Notes under the pieces: generated by a model | What the model was told of the DNA's origin: nothing | The model's input: only the letters and a program-made list of their open reading frames with translations | The model's database searches: none | Assembly (NCBI GenBank): GCA_904419315.1 | Contig: CAJFQY010000001.1 | Location: 173,591-237,590 of the forward strand | Reading direction: 5' to 3' | Origin: Zongyangia gallinarum | GTDB lineage: Bacteria; Bacillota; Clostridia; Oscillospirales; Ruminococcaceae | Length of the DNA: 64,000 bases | Shown: in pieces, positions 25,943 through 34,774 of the stretch | Position numbering within the stretch: the stretch's first letter is position 1 | Layout of the letters: each line of letters opens with the position of its first letter | Made by a program: the position numbers and the translations under genes

Positions 25943-26011
25943 ATATTCCCATAGCGATCAACCCTTTTCCGGCCATAGCCGCGGAAATTCAATGGGCAAA
26001 GGAGAACGCAG

Positions 26012-26313
26012 ATGGATGCGAAGGGAATAGATCAGATGAGTTTTGGAAAGATATATCCACCGCTGGTCAACAAAGCGGTGAGAAAGGGAAGGGCGGCAGA
26101 GGCCGTGTAAAGGTGCTGGCGGCCTTTGACGGGGTCCCCTATAGCGGAAGCATTGTCAACATGGGGCTCAAAAATGAGGATGGGTCCGTCTGCGACATCC
26201 TCGGAATCCGAAAGGATATCCGGCAGAAAATCCACAAGCAGCCGGGAGACAGGGGTTTTGTCACCGTTAGGCAAGCAAATCCCGACCCAATGGAGAAAGA
26301 AACCACATTATAA
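26012..26313 (+). pseudogene. Chimeric remnant: DUF2200 N-terminus joined to a DUF1905 C-terminus
   Basis: Frame one (26012-26110) reads MDAKGIDQMSFGKIYPPLVN, then KAVRKGRAAEAV and stop. This matches the start of DUF2200 proteins (MSF..VYP.YV.KAERKGR) but is cut to 32 residues. A second frame overlapping it (about 26101-26313) reads GRVKVLAAFDGVPYSGSIV, then ILGIRKDIRQKIHKQPGD and VTVRQ. This matches the C-terminal part of DUF1905 proteins. Neither has a complete domain. The junction shifts frame at GGCCGTGTAA. GGAG precedes the first ATG, so the short peptide might still be made. The family assignments are from motif memory. Confidence 0.6.
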
Positions 26314-26333
26314 AGCTGAAATGGGGAAAGGAT

Positions 26334-26720
26334 ATGGAAAATCTGAGCATAGACGAAATGATGTTTTTCGAAGGACATCCCAATGCGCTTGGGTTGTATG
26401 AGGCTTTTGTCAAAAAGCTGTTTCAAATGTATCCGGATACGACATTTCGGGTGCAGAAGACACAGATCACCTTTTCAAACCGCCGCGTATACGCCTGTGT
26501 GTCTTTTGCCAGGGTGAAGAAAAAAGCGCAATTGCCGGAAAATTACATCGTGGTAACTTTGGGGCTGCCTATGCCTCTGGAATCTCATAGAATCGCGGTG
26601 AAAACGGAACCGTATCCGGGGAGATGGACCCATCATTTGGTTATCGCTTCGGAGAAAGAGCTGGATGGGGAGTTTTTCTCCTGGGTCGATCTGGCCTATC
26701 AGTTTGCAAAGGAAAAATAA
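26334..26720 (+). CDS. DUF5655 domain protein
   Basis: 128 residues, soluble. The sequence MMFFEGHPNALGLYEAF, then FRVQKTQITFSNRRVYACVS, VTLGLPMPLESHRI and YPGRWTHHL follows the DUF5655 pattern, a small domain of unknown function often encoded near other small conserved proteins in Clostridia. The Phe/His/Trp-rich core appears complete. GGAAAGG lies before the ATG. It follows a degraded DUF2200/DUF1905 remnant, and the three domain types could once have been neighbours. Confidence 0.8.
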   Translation: MENLSIDEMMFFEGHPNALGLYEAFVKKLFQMYPDTTFRVQKTQITFSNRRVYACVSFARVKKKAQLPENYIVVTLGLPMPLESHRIAVKTEPYPGRWTHHLVIASEKELDGEFFSWVDLAYQFAKEK

Positions 26721-26827
26721 ATTCTTCCGCGCATTGCTCATAACTTCCCATTGGCTGCAGCAGAGAATGAGCTGCAAAAATTGCTCACGCTGCCAGAATC
26801 TGAGTGGCTTTGGCCCATAAGAAGATG

Positions 26828-26858
26828 AAAAGCCCCACCTTTTATAGGCGGGGCTTTT
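26828..26858 (+). terminator. Terminator after the DUF5655 gene
   Basis: AAAAGCCCC pairs with GGGGCTTTT, with an inner CC/GG pair, about 110 bases after the stop codon. The gap before it holds no recognisable gene. Confidence 0.8.
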
Positions 26859-26887
26859 GAAAGGGCGGAAATGTGCGTCTGCGTTGC

Positions 26888-26916
26888 TTGCTGTTGCGGC
26901 CAGGTTATCCTATGAT
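26888..26916 (+). promoter_or_regulatory. Promoter of the XRE regulator gene
   Basis: TTGCTG (26888-26893) and TATGAT (26911-26916) with a 17-base spacer, 24 bases before the ATG. Confidence 0.6.
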
Positions 26917-26939
26917 GAGGGGGAAAGGAGGTCAAACTC

Positions 26940-27356
26940 ATGTTCAGTGAAAATCTCAAGGCCCTTCGCAAACAGAAAGGGATGACCCAGGAGGAATTGG
27001 CGTCCCGGCTCCATGTGGTCCGGCAGACGGTGTCCAAGTGGGAACAGGGCCGGTCGGTGCCCGACGCGGATCTTCTGGTGCGCTTGGCGGAAGTCCTGGA
27101 AACTACCGTGGCCGTGTTGTTGGGCAGTCCGGTGGAGGAGCCGGAGGACAAAGATGCGCTGGCCCAGGCCCTGGAACGGCTCAACGAAACCATGGCGGAG
27201 AGAAACAGGAGAAGCCGCAGAATCTGGAAGGCGGTTGCCATTGTTTTGGGAATCATGGCCCTGCTTATTTTATTCCAATTTGTCTTGGGGATGGTTTCCT
27301 ACCAAAGCTTTTCCACCAGCCAGGATGTAACGGTGGAAAACCAACCTCTGCTATAG
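26940..27356 (+). CDS. XRE-family regulator with C-terminal membrane helix
   Basis: 138 residues. An HTH_3 domain occupies residues about 3-58 (LRKQKGMTQEELASRLHV, then VRQTVSKWEQGRSVPD). A Glu-rich linker and one membrane helix follow (AVAIVLGIMALLILFQFVLG), so the DNA-binding domain is tethered to the inner face of the membrane. Such proteins often sense envelope state or an adjacent exporter. AAGGAGG lies eight bases before the ATG. It converges on a two-gene ABC-2 transporter, possibly its partner. The target is unknown. Confidence 0.88.
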   Translation: MFSENLKALRKQKGMTQEELASRLHVVRQTVSKWEQGRSVPDADLLVRLAEVLETTVAVLLGSPVEEPEDKDALAQALERLNETMAERNRRSRRIWKAVAIVLGIMALLILFQFVLGMVSYQSFSTSQDVTVENQPLL

Positions 27357-27358
27357 TG

Positions 27359-27396
27359 AAAGCGGCGCCGGGAGATACCCGGCGCCGCTTTGTTTT
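27359..27396. terminator. Terminator between the XRE gene and the ABC-2 permease gene
   Basis: A perfect stem AAGCGGCGCCGGG/CCCGGCGCCGCTT with a five-base loop, followed by TGTTTTT on the plus strand. It probably also limits the convergent minus-strand transcript. Confidence 0.85.
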
Positions 27397-27418
27397 TATA
27401 AAAGAGAGCTGATCTACC

Positions 27419-28138
27419 CTAATTGTCCAGGCTTCTCTTGCGGAAGATTAGGCCGAATGCTACAGCGGAGGCCGCCGTCCACAGGAGGATAACCAATACT
27501 TGAAACCAAATGGTAGCATACCATGCTCCGCCTTCGGTACCGAAATACAGGTTCATCATAGCGGTAGTGGGAACCCACCGGGCGATGGCGGCAAAAATGG
27601 GGTTGACGGCCTCAAACATGGGCGGAATGAGAAAGATGAGCATAAAGGGGACGGTGACCAGGCTGGTGGACATCTGATCCTTGGAGACAAGGCCTGCCAC
27701 GGCGCCGATAAAGATCATACAGAAGCTGGAAATGGTGGTAATCCCCAGGAAGGGAAGCAGGGTGGACATATCCTGGCCGATGATGAAGAAGATGAGCAGA
27801 TTGACCACCTGCATATAGAGAAAGGTCACCAGGGATTTGCTGAGCAGAAAGTCCCCGGCGGAGACGTTGGAGAGCATAAGGGTGCGCAGGGTGTTCTTCT
27901 CCTTCTCCTCAGCGATAATCATAGAGAGAAAGGAGACGGGCACCAGGCACAGGTTCATGAGCACCGAGATAAACAGGATAAATTCCTTGGGCATGCCCTC
28001 TCCGCCAAGGTCGATAAACTGATACAGGAAGGTGAAGAGCAGGGGGAGAACCAACAAAATCATCACATTCACATTTTTGCTGGTGTCCTTCATATCCTTT
28101 TTGAATAGTGCGATTACTTTGCGCAGCTGAATTTTCAT
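27419..28138 (-). CDS. ABC-2 type transporter permease
   Basis: 239 residues with six predicted membrane helices after an N-terminal cytoplasmic stretch (KVIALFKKDMKDTSKNVNVM). EEKEKNTLRTLMLSNVSAGD is typical of NatB/ABC-2 permeases. It is the membrane half of an export system; its start overlaps the ATPase stop by four bases (ATGA). The substrate, such as Na+, a lipid or a peptide, cannot be told from sequence. Confidence 0.88.
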   Translation of the reverse strand: MKIQLRKVIALFKKDMKDTSKNVNVMILLVLPLLFTFLYQFIDLGGEGMPKEFILFISVLMNLCLVPVSFLSMIIAEEKEKNTLRTLMLSNVSAGDFLLSKSLVTFLYMQVVNLLIFFIIGQDMSTLLPFLGITTISSFCMIFIGAVAGLVSKDQMSTSLVTVPFMLIFLIPPMFEAVNPIFAAIARWVPTTAMMNLYFGTEGGAWYATIWFQVLVILLWTAASAVAFGLIFRKRSLDN

Positions 28139-28980
28139 GACAATTCCCTCCCTGTCAGATGCAAAAAGATCTCCTCCAGGTTGGGCTCGGAGGAATGCAG
28201 GGTCAAAAGCTTCTCCTGTCCCAGCTGGGTGAGAAGGTCAGAAAGCCCTGCGGCGGATTTTTCCACAGTGATGGTGCGGCCTTCAGCGGTACGGGCCACA
28301 ATCTGCTCCTTGGCGTATTTGAGCTTGAGCTCTTGGGGCGGACCGCCCTCCACAATATGCCCGTGGTGGAGGAAGGCGACCCAGTGACAGAGCTTATCAG
28401 CCTCCTCCATGTTGTGGGTGGTCAGGAAGATGGTGGTTCCCTCCCGATTGAGGTCCCGCAGCAGCCGGTGGATTTCCTGGGTGGTAGCAGGGTCCAGGGC
28501 GGCGGTAGGCTCGTCTAAAAAGAGAAGCTCCGGCTTGTGGAGTACAGCACGGGCCAGGATAAGCCGCTGCTTCATCCCCTTGGAAAGGGTTTTGCAGGAC
28601 TTTTTGCTGTCATCCTTAAGCCCCACCCGCTCCAGCACCTCATAGATGGCGGAAGAAGGGATGCCTTTGAGATCCGCAAATACCTTCAGGTTCTCAAAGA
28701 CACTGAGCCTTTCATACAGGCCGCTGTTGTCGGTGAGGACGCCGATGCGGTCAAAGGCGGACTGGCTCAAAGCGCCGATATCTTCCCCAAAGACCTGAAT
28801 AAAACCGGCGTCTGCCCGCAGCTGGCGGGTGAGCAGCTTGATGGTGGTGGTTTTTCCAGCACCGCTGGGTCCGAGAAAGCCAAAAACTTCTCCCCGCTTG
28901 ACCTGAAAGGACAGGTCCGCAAGGGCTGGCTTTTTGTCGAAGGAGAGGCTAACCCCCTCCATCTCCAATAGTTTTTCCAT
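28135..28980 (-). CDS. ABC transporter ATP-binding protein (ABC-2/NatA type)
   Basis: 281 residues. Walker A GPSGAGKTT, signature LSKGMKQRLILARA, Walker B LLFLDEPTAALDP. The C-terminal DUF4162-like tail found in exporter ATPases is present (about residues 215-281). The start is the ATG with AAAGGAG seven bases upstream; a 17-codon upstream extension has no ribosome site. It powers the overlapping ABC-2 permease. Confidence 0.93.
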   Translation of the reverse strand: MEKLLEMEGVSLSFDKKPALADLSFQVKRGEVFGFLGPSGAGKTTTIKLLTRQLRADAGFIQVFGEDIGALSQSAFDRIGVLTDNSGLYERLSVFENLKVFADLKGIPSSAIYEVLERVGLKDDSKKSCKTLSKGMKQRLILARAVLHKPELLFLDEPTAALDPATTQEIHRLLRDLNREGTTIFLTTHNMEEADKLCHWVAFLHHGHIVEGGPPQELKLKYAKEQIVARTAEGRTITVEKSAAGLSDLLTQLGQEKLLTLHSSEPNLEEIFLHLTGRELS

Positions 28981-29087
28981 GGTGTTGCTCCTTTCGGCAC
29001 CGTCTAGATTGACGCTCCTATCATACAGCAAGCAGGGGAGAAAAACAAGCAGGAACTGGTAAATCGTAAGAAATACTTTCTATAAAG

Positions 29088-29119
29088 ACAATCCCCCTTC
29101 CCGAAGGAAGGGGGATTGT
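29088..29119 (-). terminator. Terminator of the polyamine operon
   Basis: ACAATCCCCCTTCC pairs perfectly with GGAAGGGGGATTGT over 14 bp around a four-base loop, directly after the nspC stop codon. The T-tract on the minus strand is modest. Confidence 0.75.
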
Positions 29120-29120
29120 A

Positions 29121-30248
29121 TCAGCCTAAACGGCATTTAAAGTTTTCATATCCAAAGGTGCGCAGAATTTGATCGGACCCGTCCTCATGGCGCAGGACGA
29201 TGGCGGGCAGGTTCATGCCGTTAAAGGTGTTATTCTTTACCATGGTATAGATGGCCATATCACCAAAGATCAGCCGGTCCCCGGGAGCGAGGGGAGCATC
29301 AAAGCTGTAGTCCCCGATAACGTCTCCAGCTAGGCAGGTAGGTCCTGTGAGCCGGTAGGTATAAGGTCGCTCTCCAGCTTTTCCAGAGTCCAGGAGAGGA
29401 GGCCGGTAGGGCATCTCCAGCACGTCGGGCATATGGCAGGCGGCGGAGGTATCTAAAATGGCGATATCCATGCCATTGTGAACGGTATCCAAAACGGTGG
29501 TGATCAGAAATCCCGCGTTTAAGGCCACTGCCTCCCCAGGTTCCAGATAGACCTGGACGCCGTATTTTTCCTGGATACGGCTGATGAGGGAGCAGAGCAG
29601 GTCAATGTCATAATCCGCCCTTGTGATGTGATGGCCGCCGCCGAAGTTGAGCCATTTCATCTGGGGAAGATATTCCCCAAAGCGGGCCTCTACCGCCTCC
29701 AGAGTTTGGGCCAGGGCGTCGGCATTCTGTTCACAGAGGGTGTGGAAGTGAAGCCCCGACACCCCTTGCAGAAGCTCTGGGCGGAAGTTTTCCGCCGTGA
29801 CCCCCAGCCTGGAGCCGGGGGAGCAGGGGTCATAGATGGCGTGATCCTGGGTAGAGCATGCCGGATTGATGCGAAGCCCGATTTCCCGGCCGGCCGCGAG
29901 GGCCTGAGAACCGAATTTTTCCAGCTGGGCAAAGGAATTGAAGATGATGTGGTCGCAAAGCCCCGTGATCTCATCAAATTCATCCTCCCGATAGGCTGGG
30001 GAAAAGATATGGTTTTCCTTGCCCATCTCTTCCCGGCCCAGCCTGGCCTCGAAAAGGCCGCTGGCTGTAGCCCCGTCCAGATACTTCCCGATGAGGGGAT
30101 AGAGAGCATACATAGAAAATGCTTTCTGGGCTAAGAGGATTTTGCAGCCAGTTCGCTCCTTTACAGACGACAAAATCTCCAGATTGCGGCGGATGAGCCC
30201 CTCATCTACCAGATAGCAGGGGGTGGGGAGGCGGTCCATACGCTCCAT
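29121..30248 (-). CDS. nspC: Carboxynorspermidine/carboxyspermidine decarboxylase
   Basis: 375 residues, PLP-dependent alanine-racemase-fold decarboxylase. It removes CO2 from carboxyspermidine (or carboxynorspermidine) to give spermidine (or norspermidine). Motifs: TPCYLVDEGLIRRNLEIL at the start, PLP Lys in LLAQKAFSM, HFHTLCEQ, NFGGGHHI, and the C-terminal cysteine loop DTSAACHMPDVLEMP contributed across the dimer. The ATG overlaps the stop of the dehydrogenase gene (ATGA). Its partner directly upstream supplies the substrate. Last gene of the polyamine operon. Confidence 0.95.
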   Translation of the reverse strand: MERMDRLPTPCYLVDEGLIRRNLEILSSVKERTGCKILLAQKAFSMYALYPLIGKYLDGATASGLFEARLGREEMGKENHIFSPAYREDEFDEITGLCDHIIFNSFAQLEKFGSQALAAGREIGLRINPACSTQDHAIYDPCSPGSRLGVTAENFRPELLQGVSGLHFHTLCEQNADALAQTLEAVEARFGEYLPQMKWLNFGGGHHITRADYDIDLLCSLISRIQEKYGVQVYLEPGEAVALNAGFLITTVLDTVHNGMDIAILDTSAACHMPDVLEMPYRPPLLDSGKAGERPYTYRLTGPTCLAGDVIGDYSFDAPLAPGDRLIFGDMAIYTMVKNNTFNGMNLPAIVLRHEDGSDQILRTFGYENFKCRLG

Positions 30249-31447
30249 CAGTCCACTAGCTCCGGATCAAAGGATTCTTTCCAGGGCAGTCCCCATTTGT
30301 TGAGGGCCTCCATGAAGGGATCGGGATCGAACTCCTCAATGTTGTGGACACCGGGCTTGTTCCAGGTGCCGTTTAAGAGCATCATAGCGCCGATCATGGC
30401 CGGTACGCCGGTGGTATAGGAAATTGCCTGGGAACCTACTTCCTTGTAGCACTCCTGGTGGTCGCAAACGTTGTAGACATAGTATCTTACCGGCTTGCCA
30501 TCCTTCTTGCCCTGGAAGATGCAGCCGATGTTGGTTTTTCCTTTGGTTCTGGGACCCAGGGAAGCGGGATCAGGGAGAACCGCTTTGAGGAACTGAAGGG
30601 GGATGATCTTATGTCCCTCATAATCAATGGGCTCGATGGAGGTCATCCCTACATCCTCCAGGCAGCGCAGATGGTTGAGATAGCTTTCCCCGAAGGTCAT
30701 GAAGAAGCGGATCCGCTTAATCCCCTTGATGTTGAGGGCCAGGGACTCGATCTCCTCGTGATGGAGCAGATACATATCCTTGGGGCCGATCTCCGGGAAG
30801 TTGTAGACCCGTTTGATCTCCATGGGTTTGGTCTCCACCCAGTGGCCATCCTCCCAGTAGCTGCCGTTGGCGGAAACTTCACGGATGTTGATTTCCGGGT
30901 TAAAGTTGGTGGCAAAGGGATAGCCGTGATCTCCGGCGTTGCAGTCGAGGATGTCAATGTACTCGATCTCGTCAAAGTAGTGTTTCTGGGCATAGGCGGA
31001 AAACACCCCTGTCACGCCCGGGTCGAAGCCGCTGCCCAGCAGGGCGGTGATACCGGCTTTCTCAAATTTTTCCCGGTAGGCCCACTGCCAGCTGTACTCA
31101 AATTTAGCGGTATCCTCCGGCTCATAGTTGGCGGTGTCCACATAGTTGACCTTGGTGGCAAGGCAGGCGTCCATGATGGTCAGGTCCTGATAGGGCAGGG
31201 CCAGATTGAGTACCACATCCGGCTTGACCTGTTCGATGAGGGCGATGAGGGCGTCCACGTCATTGGCGTCTACCTGGGCGGTGGTGATTTTGGTCTTGCC
31301 GCCGGAAAGTTTCTCCGCCAGCGCGTCGCATTTGGATTTAGTCCGGCTGGCAATGCAGATTTCTTCAAAGACGTCGCTGTTTTGACAGCATTTGTGGATG
31401 GCTACACTGGCTACGCCGCCGCAGCCGATGATGAGTGCTTTTCCCAT
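30248..31447 (-). CDS. Carboxynorspermidine/carboxyspermidine dehydrogenase (saccharopine dehydrogenase family)
   Basis: 399 residues. The N-terminal Rossmann motif is IIGCGGVASVAIHKCCQ. The saccharopine-dehydrogenase-like C-terminal domain contains LLGSGFDPGVTGVFSAYA and EINIREVSANGSYWEDG. It condenses putrescine (or diaminopropane) with aspartate semialdehyde using NADPH to form carboxyspermidine (or carboxynorspermidine). A saccharopine dehydrogenase proper is unlikely because nspC directly follows with a four-base overlap. AAAGGAG precedes the ATG. Often called CASDH/CANSDH or Lys1-like. Confidence 0.92.
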   Translation of the reverse strand: MGKALIIGCGGVASVAIHKCCQNSDVFEEICIASRTKSKCDALAEKLSGGKTKITTAQVDANDVDALIALIEQVKPDVVLNLALPYQDLTIMDACLATKVNYVDTANYEPEDTAKFEYSWQWAYREKFEKAGITALLGSGFDPGVTGVFSAYAQKHYFDEIEYIDILDCNAGDHGYPFATNFNPEINIREVSANGSYWEDGHWVETKPMEIKRVYNFPEIGPKDMYLLHHEEIESLALNIKGIKRIRFFMTFGESYLNHLRCLEDVGMTSIEPIDYEGHKIIPLQFLKAVLPDPASLGPRTKGKTNIGCIFQGKKDGKPVRYYVYNVCDHQECYKEVGSQAISYTTGVPAMIGAMMLLNGTWNKPGVHNIEEFDPDPFMEALNKWGLPWKESFDPELVD

Positions 31448-31466
31448 AATACATTCTCCTTTCCTT

Positions 31467-31500
31467 GCCCTGTCGTTGTTTCAAGGCTGCCGGACAGGGC
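31467..31500 (-). other. Inverted repeat in the speB to dehydrogenase gap
   Basis: GCCCTGTC (31467-31474) and GACAGGGC (31493-31500) are perfect 8-base arms in the 86-base gap inside the polyamine operon. No T-run follows, so it is more likely a processing or stability hairpin than a terminator. Confidence 0.4.
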
Positions 31501-31533
31501 AGGACGGCCAGCCGTTTTTACTATTTGTATAAT

Positions 31534-32382
31534 TTAATGCAAATACAACAAAAGCTCCCGCAAGACTTTGCAGGCCATGGCGGTGGAAATGCCGCTGGGA
31601 TCCAGCGGCGGGCAGAGTTCGTTGACGTCGCAGGCCACAATGGAAAGCCGGGAGAGCTGCGCCATGGCTTCCATCAACTCCGGAAAGGTGACGCCTCCCG
31701 CCTCTGGGGTACCGGTGCCGGGGAAAACCGACGGATCCAGCACATCCAGGTCCAGGGTGAAGTAGACAGGCTTTCCTTCAAGGCGCTTTACCGTCTCCTC
31801 AATGCCCCGCAGGTCAAACTTGTGGGTAAAGACGTGATCCCGTCCCCAGTAAAATTCCTCCCGGTCCCCGGAACGGATGCCGTATTGGAAGATCCGGTGA
31901 TCCCCCACAAGGTCCCATACCCGCCGCAGGACGGTGGCGTGGGAAAGACGCTGGCCCAGATAGTCTTCCCGCAGGTCGGCGTGGGCGTCAAAATGAAGGA
32001 AGTATAGATCGGGATAACGTTTCACCGTAGCCCTGGCGGCCCCCAGGGTGCAAAGGTGCTCCCCGCCGATCATGAGAGGCCGCTTGCCCGCGTCGAGAAT
32101 CTTGCCGGTGGCCTCCTCAATCATCCGCAGGGCGGGGATGGGATCGCCAAAGGGCAGTTCCAGATCTCCTCCGTCAAAGATGGCGTAGTCGGTCAGGTCC
32201 TTATCCTGATAAGGACTGTAGGTCTCGATGCCGTAGGATTCCCCCCGCATGGTGTGGCTGGCAAAACGGGTGCCGGGACGGTAGGAGGTGGTGCAGTCGT
32301 AGGGCGCGCCAAAGAGGACGGTATCCGCCTCCTCAAAGGTGGCGTCACAGCCCAGAAAGGTTTCGATATTTTTATTCCACAT
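31534..32382 (-). CDS. speB: Agmatinase
   Basis: 282 residues of the ureohydrolase family. Dinuclear manganese ligands are visible in GGEH, FDAHADLR and TLDLDVLDPS. It hydrolyses agmatine to putrescine and urea. Arginine decarboxylase is encoded two genes upstream, so agmatinase rather than arginase is the sensible call. The start codon overlaps the spermidine synthase gene by 11 bases. Confidence 0.94.
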   Translation of the reverse strand: MWNKNIETFLGCDATFEEADTVLFGAPYDCTTSYRPGTRFASHTMRGESYGIETYSPYQDKDLTDYAIFDGGDLELPFGDPIPALRMIEEATGKILDAGKRPLMIGGEHLCTLGAARATVKRYPDLYFLHFDAHADLREDYLGQRLSHATVLRRVWDLVGDHRIFQYGIRSGDREEFYWGRDHVFTHKFDLRGIEETVKRLEGKPVYFTLDLDVLDPSVFPGTGTPEAGGVTFPELMEAMAQLSRLSIVACDVNELCPPLDPSGISTAMACKVLRELLLYLH

Positions 32383-33223
32383 TCCGCAGCATCTCCTCTA
32401 CATAGCTTGGCAGGGCAAAGGCGCCCACATGAAGCCGGGTGTTATAATACCGGGTGCCCAAGCCCAGCAGGTTCCATGCCGCGGCCCGCAGGTCGTGGAC
32501 AGGATGATATTTCTTAGAGGCAAAACCGAAAAGCCAGTGCCCCGACGGATAGGTGGGGATATGGGCCTGATAGACCCGGCTGATGGGGAAGCTTTCCACA
32601 ATCCGCTTGTGGGCCCGCTCCATAGCGGCCGCGTCGTTTTCATAAAAGGGGCTTTCGTGCTGATTGACCATGATGCCGTCTTCGTGGAGGGCCTTAAAGC
32701 AGTTGCCGTAAAATTCTTTGGTAAAAAGCCCCTCTCCCGGGCCGAAGGGATCGGTGGAATCCACGATGATAAGGTCGTATAGGTCCTCGCACCGGCGGAT
32801 GTACCGGAGCCCATCCTCATAATAGATGTGCAGCCGGGGATCGTCCAGCCGGCAGGCGGTCTGGGGGAGATATTTCTTGCACACCTCCACCACCAGCTCA
32901 TCAATTTCCACCAGGTCAATCTGTTCGATGGTGGGATAACAGGTCAGCTCCCGGATGACGCCGCCGTCCCCCGCCCCGATGACCAGCACCCGTTTCACAT
33001 CAGGGTGGACGGCCATAGGCACATGGGTCATCATTTCGTGGTAGATAAACTCGTCCTTTTCGGTGAGCATCATATAGCCGTCCAGGGTGAGAAAACGGCC
33101 AAATTCCTGGGAATCGAATACGTCGATCCTTTGAAATTCACTCTGGGCGCTGTAAAGCTGCCGGTCCACCCGGATGGAAAATTTCACATGAGGGGTGTGC
33201 CGCTCTGTAAACCATAACTGCAT
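32372..33223 (-). CDS. speE: Spermidine synthase
   Basis: 283 residues. Class I methyltransferase fold used for aminopropyl transfer: YHEMMTHVPMAVHPDVKRVL, VIGAGDGGVIRELT, DLVEIDELVVEVCKKYLP, DDPRLHIYYEDGLRY and IIVDSTDPFGPGEGLFTKEF. It transfers aminopropyl from decarboxylated SAM to putrescine. The ATG used has AAAGGAG nine bases upstream; the frame is open eight codons further but without a site. Four bases separate it from the speA stop codon. Confidence 0.96.
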   Translation of the reverse strand: MQLWFTERHTPHVKFSIRVDRQLYSAQSEFQRIDVFDSQEFGRFLTLDGYMMLTEKDEFIYHEMMTHVPMAVHPDVKRVLVIGAGDGGVIRELTCYPTIEQIDLVEIDELVVEVCKKYLPQTACRLDDPRLHIYYEDGLRYIRRCEDLYDLIIVDSTDPFGPGEGLFTKEFYGNCFKALHEDGIMVNQHESPFYENDAAAMERAHKRIVESFPISRVYQAHIPTYPSGHWLFGFASKKYHPVHDLRAAAWNLLGLGTRYYNTRLHVGAFALPSYVEEMLRNVE

Positions 33224-33227
33224 GGGG

Positions 33228-34682
33228 TTATACTCCTTTCTCCACATTGAGCCGCTGGATGTTGAGATCCTCCGGCCCGGTCAGGGAACATCCCTTTTCT
33301 ATGGCGTAGCGGATGTAGTCGAGAATCTGGGGAGTGACTTCCTCCCCTGGGGCCAGAATAGGGATGCCGGGAGGATAGCACATGACAAATTCGGTGCAGA
33401 CCCGTCCCACCGTCTCCTCCAAAGGAAGGGACTCCTTCTCCGCATAGAAGGCGTTTTGGGGGGTATCCACCACCAGAGGCGGAATATATTCCTGGGTCAG
33501 CATGCCGGCCTTCCCCTTTTTGTACCGCCGCCGGATTTCCGCCAGGGCGCTGACCAGCCGTTCGATGTCCTGGCGCCGGTCTCCCACCGAAATGTAGGCC
33601 AGCAGATTTCCCAGGTCTCCAAACTCAGTCTGGATGTCGTATTCATCCCGGAGAATGTCATAAACCTCGATGCCCGCCAGCCCCACATCCAGGGTGTGGA
33701 TGGAAAGCTTGGTGGTGTCAAAGTCAAAGACACTGTCCCCGTTGATCAGCTCCCGGCAAAAGGCATAATAGTCTCCAATGGCGTTGATTTCCGCCCGGGC
33801 ATACCGGGCCAGCTCCCGGACCTTCTGGAAGATTTCCTCCCCGTGGATGGCAAGGTTCCGCCGGCTGATATCCAGGCTGGACATGAGCAGATAGGAGCCG
33901 CTGGTGGTCTGGGTCAGATTGATGACCTGACGGACATAATCGGCGTTGACCCGGGGCCCGGTGAGAAGGAAGGAGCTCTGGGTTAAGCTGCCGCCGGATT
34001 TGTGCATAGAGACACTGGCCATATCCGCCCCTGCCGCCATAGCGGAAAGGGGCATGTCATCGTAAAAATAAAAATGGGTGCCATGGGCTTCATCCACCAG
34101 GGCCATCATGCCGTGGGCGTGGGCCAGATCCACAATGGCCTGCAGGTTGGAACAGATGCCGTAATAGGTGGGGTTGTTGACAAAGACCGCCTTGGCGTCA
34201 GGATGCTGACGGATGGTATCCTCCAGCACCGCCATGGACATCCCTAAGGAGATGCCCAGCCGCTGGTCGGTTTCAGGGTTGACGTAGACAGGATGTGCCC
34301 CGCAGAGGATCAGGGCGTTGATGGCGGAGCGATGGACATTGCGGGGGAGGATAATCTTATCCCCCCGCTTGCAGCAGGATAAAATCATGCTCTGCACCGC
34401 CGAGGTAGTGCCTCCCACCATAAAAAAGGCGTGATGTGCTCCAAAGGCGTCGGCGGCCAGCTCCTCCGCGTCCCGGATGACCGAGACAGGGTGGCAGAGG
34501 TTGTCCAGCGGCTTCATGGAGTTGACATCCACGGTCATGGCTTTTTGCCCAAGGAAAGCCGTCAGATCCGGATTGCCCTTGCCCCGCTTGTGGCCGGGGA
34601 CGTCAAAGGGGACCACCCGTTCCCGCTGAAAACGGGACAGGGCCTCATAGATGGGGGCCCGGGTCTGATCAAGTTTTGCCAT
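33228..34682 (-). CDS. speA: Arginine decarboxylase (Orn/Lys/Arg decarboxylase family, PLP)
   Basis: 484 residues, the short Gram-positive SpeA type. It begins TRAPIYEALSRFQRERVVPF and has DVPGHKRGKG. The PLP lysine lies in SVSMHKSGGSLTQ, and DEAHGTHF binds the cofactor ring. It makes agmatine from arginine in this context, since agmatinase lies in the same operon; lysine or ornithine specificity cannot be excluded by sequence alone. The ATG has AAGGAGG seven bases upstream. Second gene of the operon. Confidence 0.93.
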   Translation of the reverse strand: MAKLDQTRAPIYEALSRFQRERVVPFDVPGHKRGKGNPDLTAFLGQKAMTVDVNSMKPLDNLCHPVSVIRDAEELAADAFGAHHAFFMVGGTTSAVQSMILSCCKRGDKIILPRNVHRSAINALILCGAHPVYVNPETDQRLGISLGMSMAVLEDTIRQHPDAKAVFVNNPTYYGICSNLQAIVDLAHAHGMMALVDEAHGTHFYFYDDMPLSAMAAGADMASVSMHKSGGSLTQSSFLLTGPRVNADYVRQVINLTQTTSGSYLLMSSLDISRRNLAIHGEEIFQKVRELARYARAEINAIGDYYAFCRELINGDSVFDFDTTKLSIHTLDVGLAGIEVYDILRDEYDIQTEFGDLGNLLAYISVGDRRQDIERLVSALAEIRRRYKKGKAGMLTQEYIPPLVVDTPQNAFYAEKESLPLEETVGRVCTEFVMCYPPGIPILAPGEEVTPQILDYIRYAIEKGCSLTGPEDLNIQRLNVEKGV

Positions 34683-34774
34683 GGTACATCCTCCTTTCAT
34701 TTGGCGCCAATGCCGCAGCGTTTGCGCGCATATTATCATGATAGCTGAGCAGGGCTTTCCGCGTCTGCCAGCGG

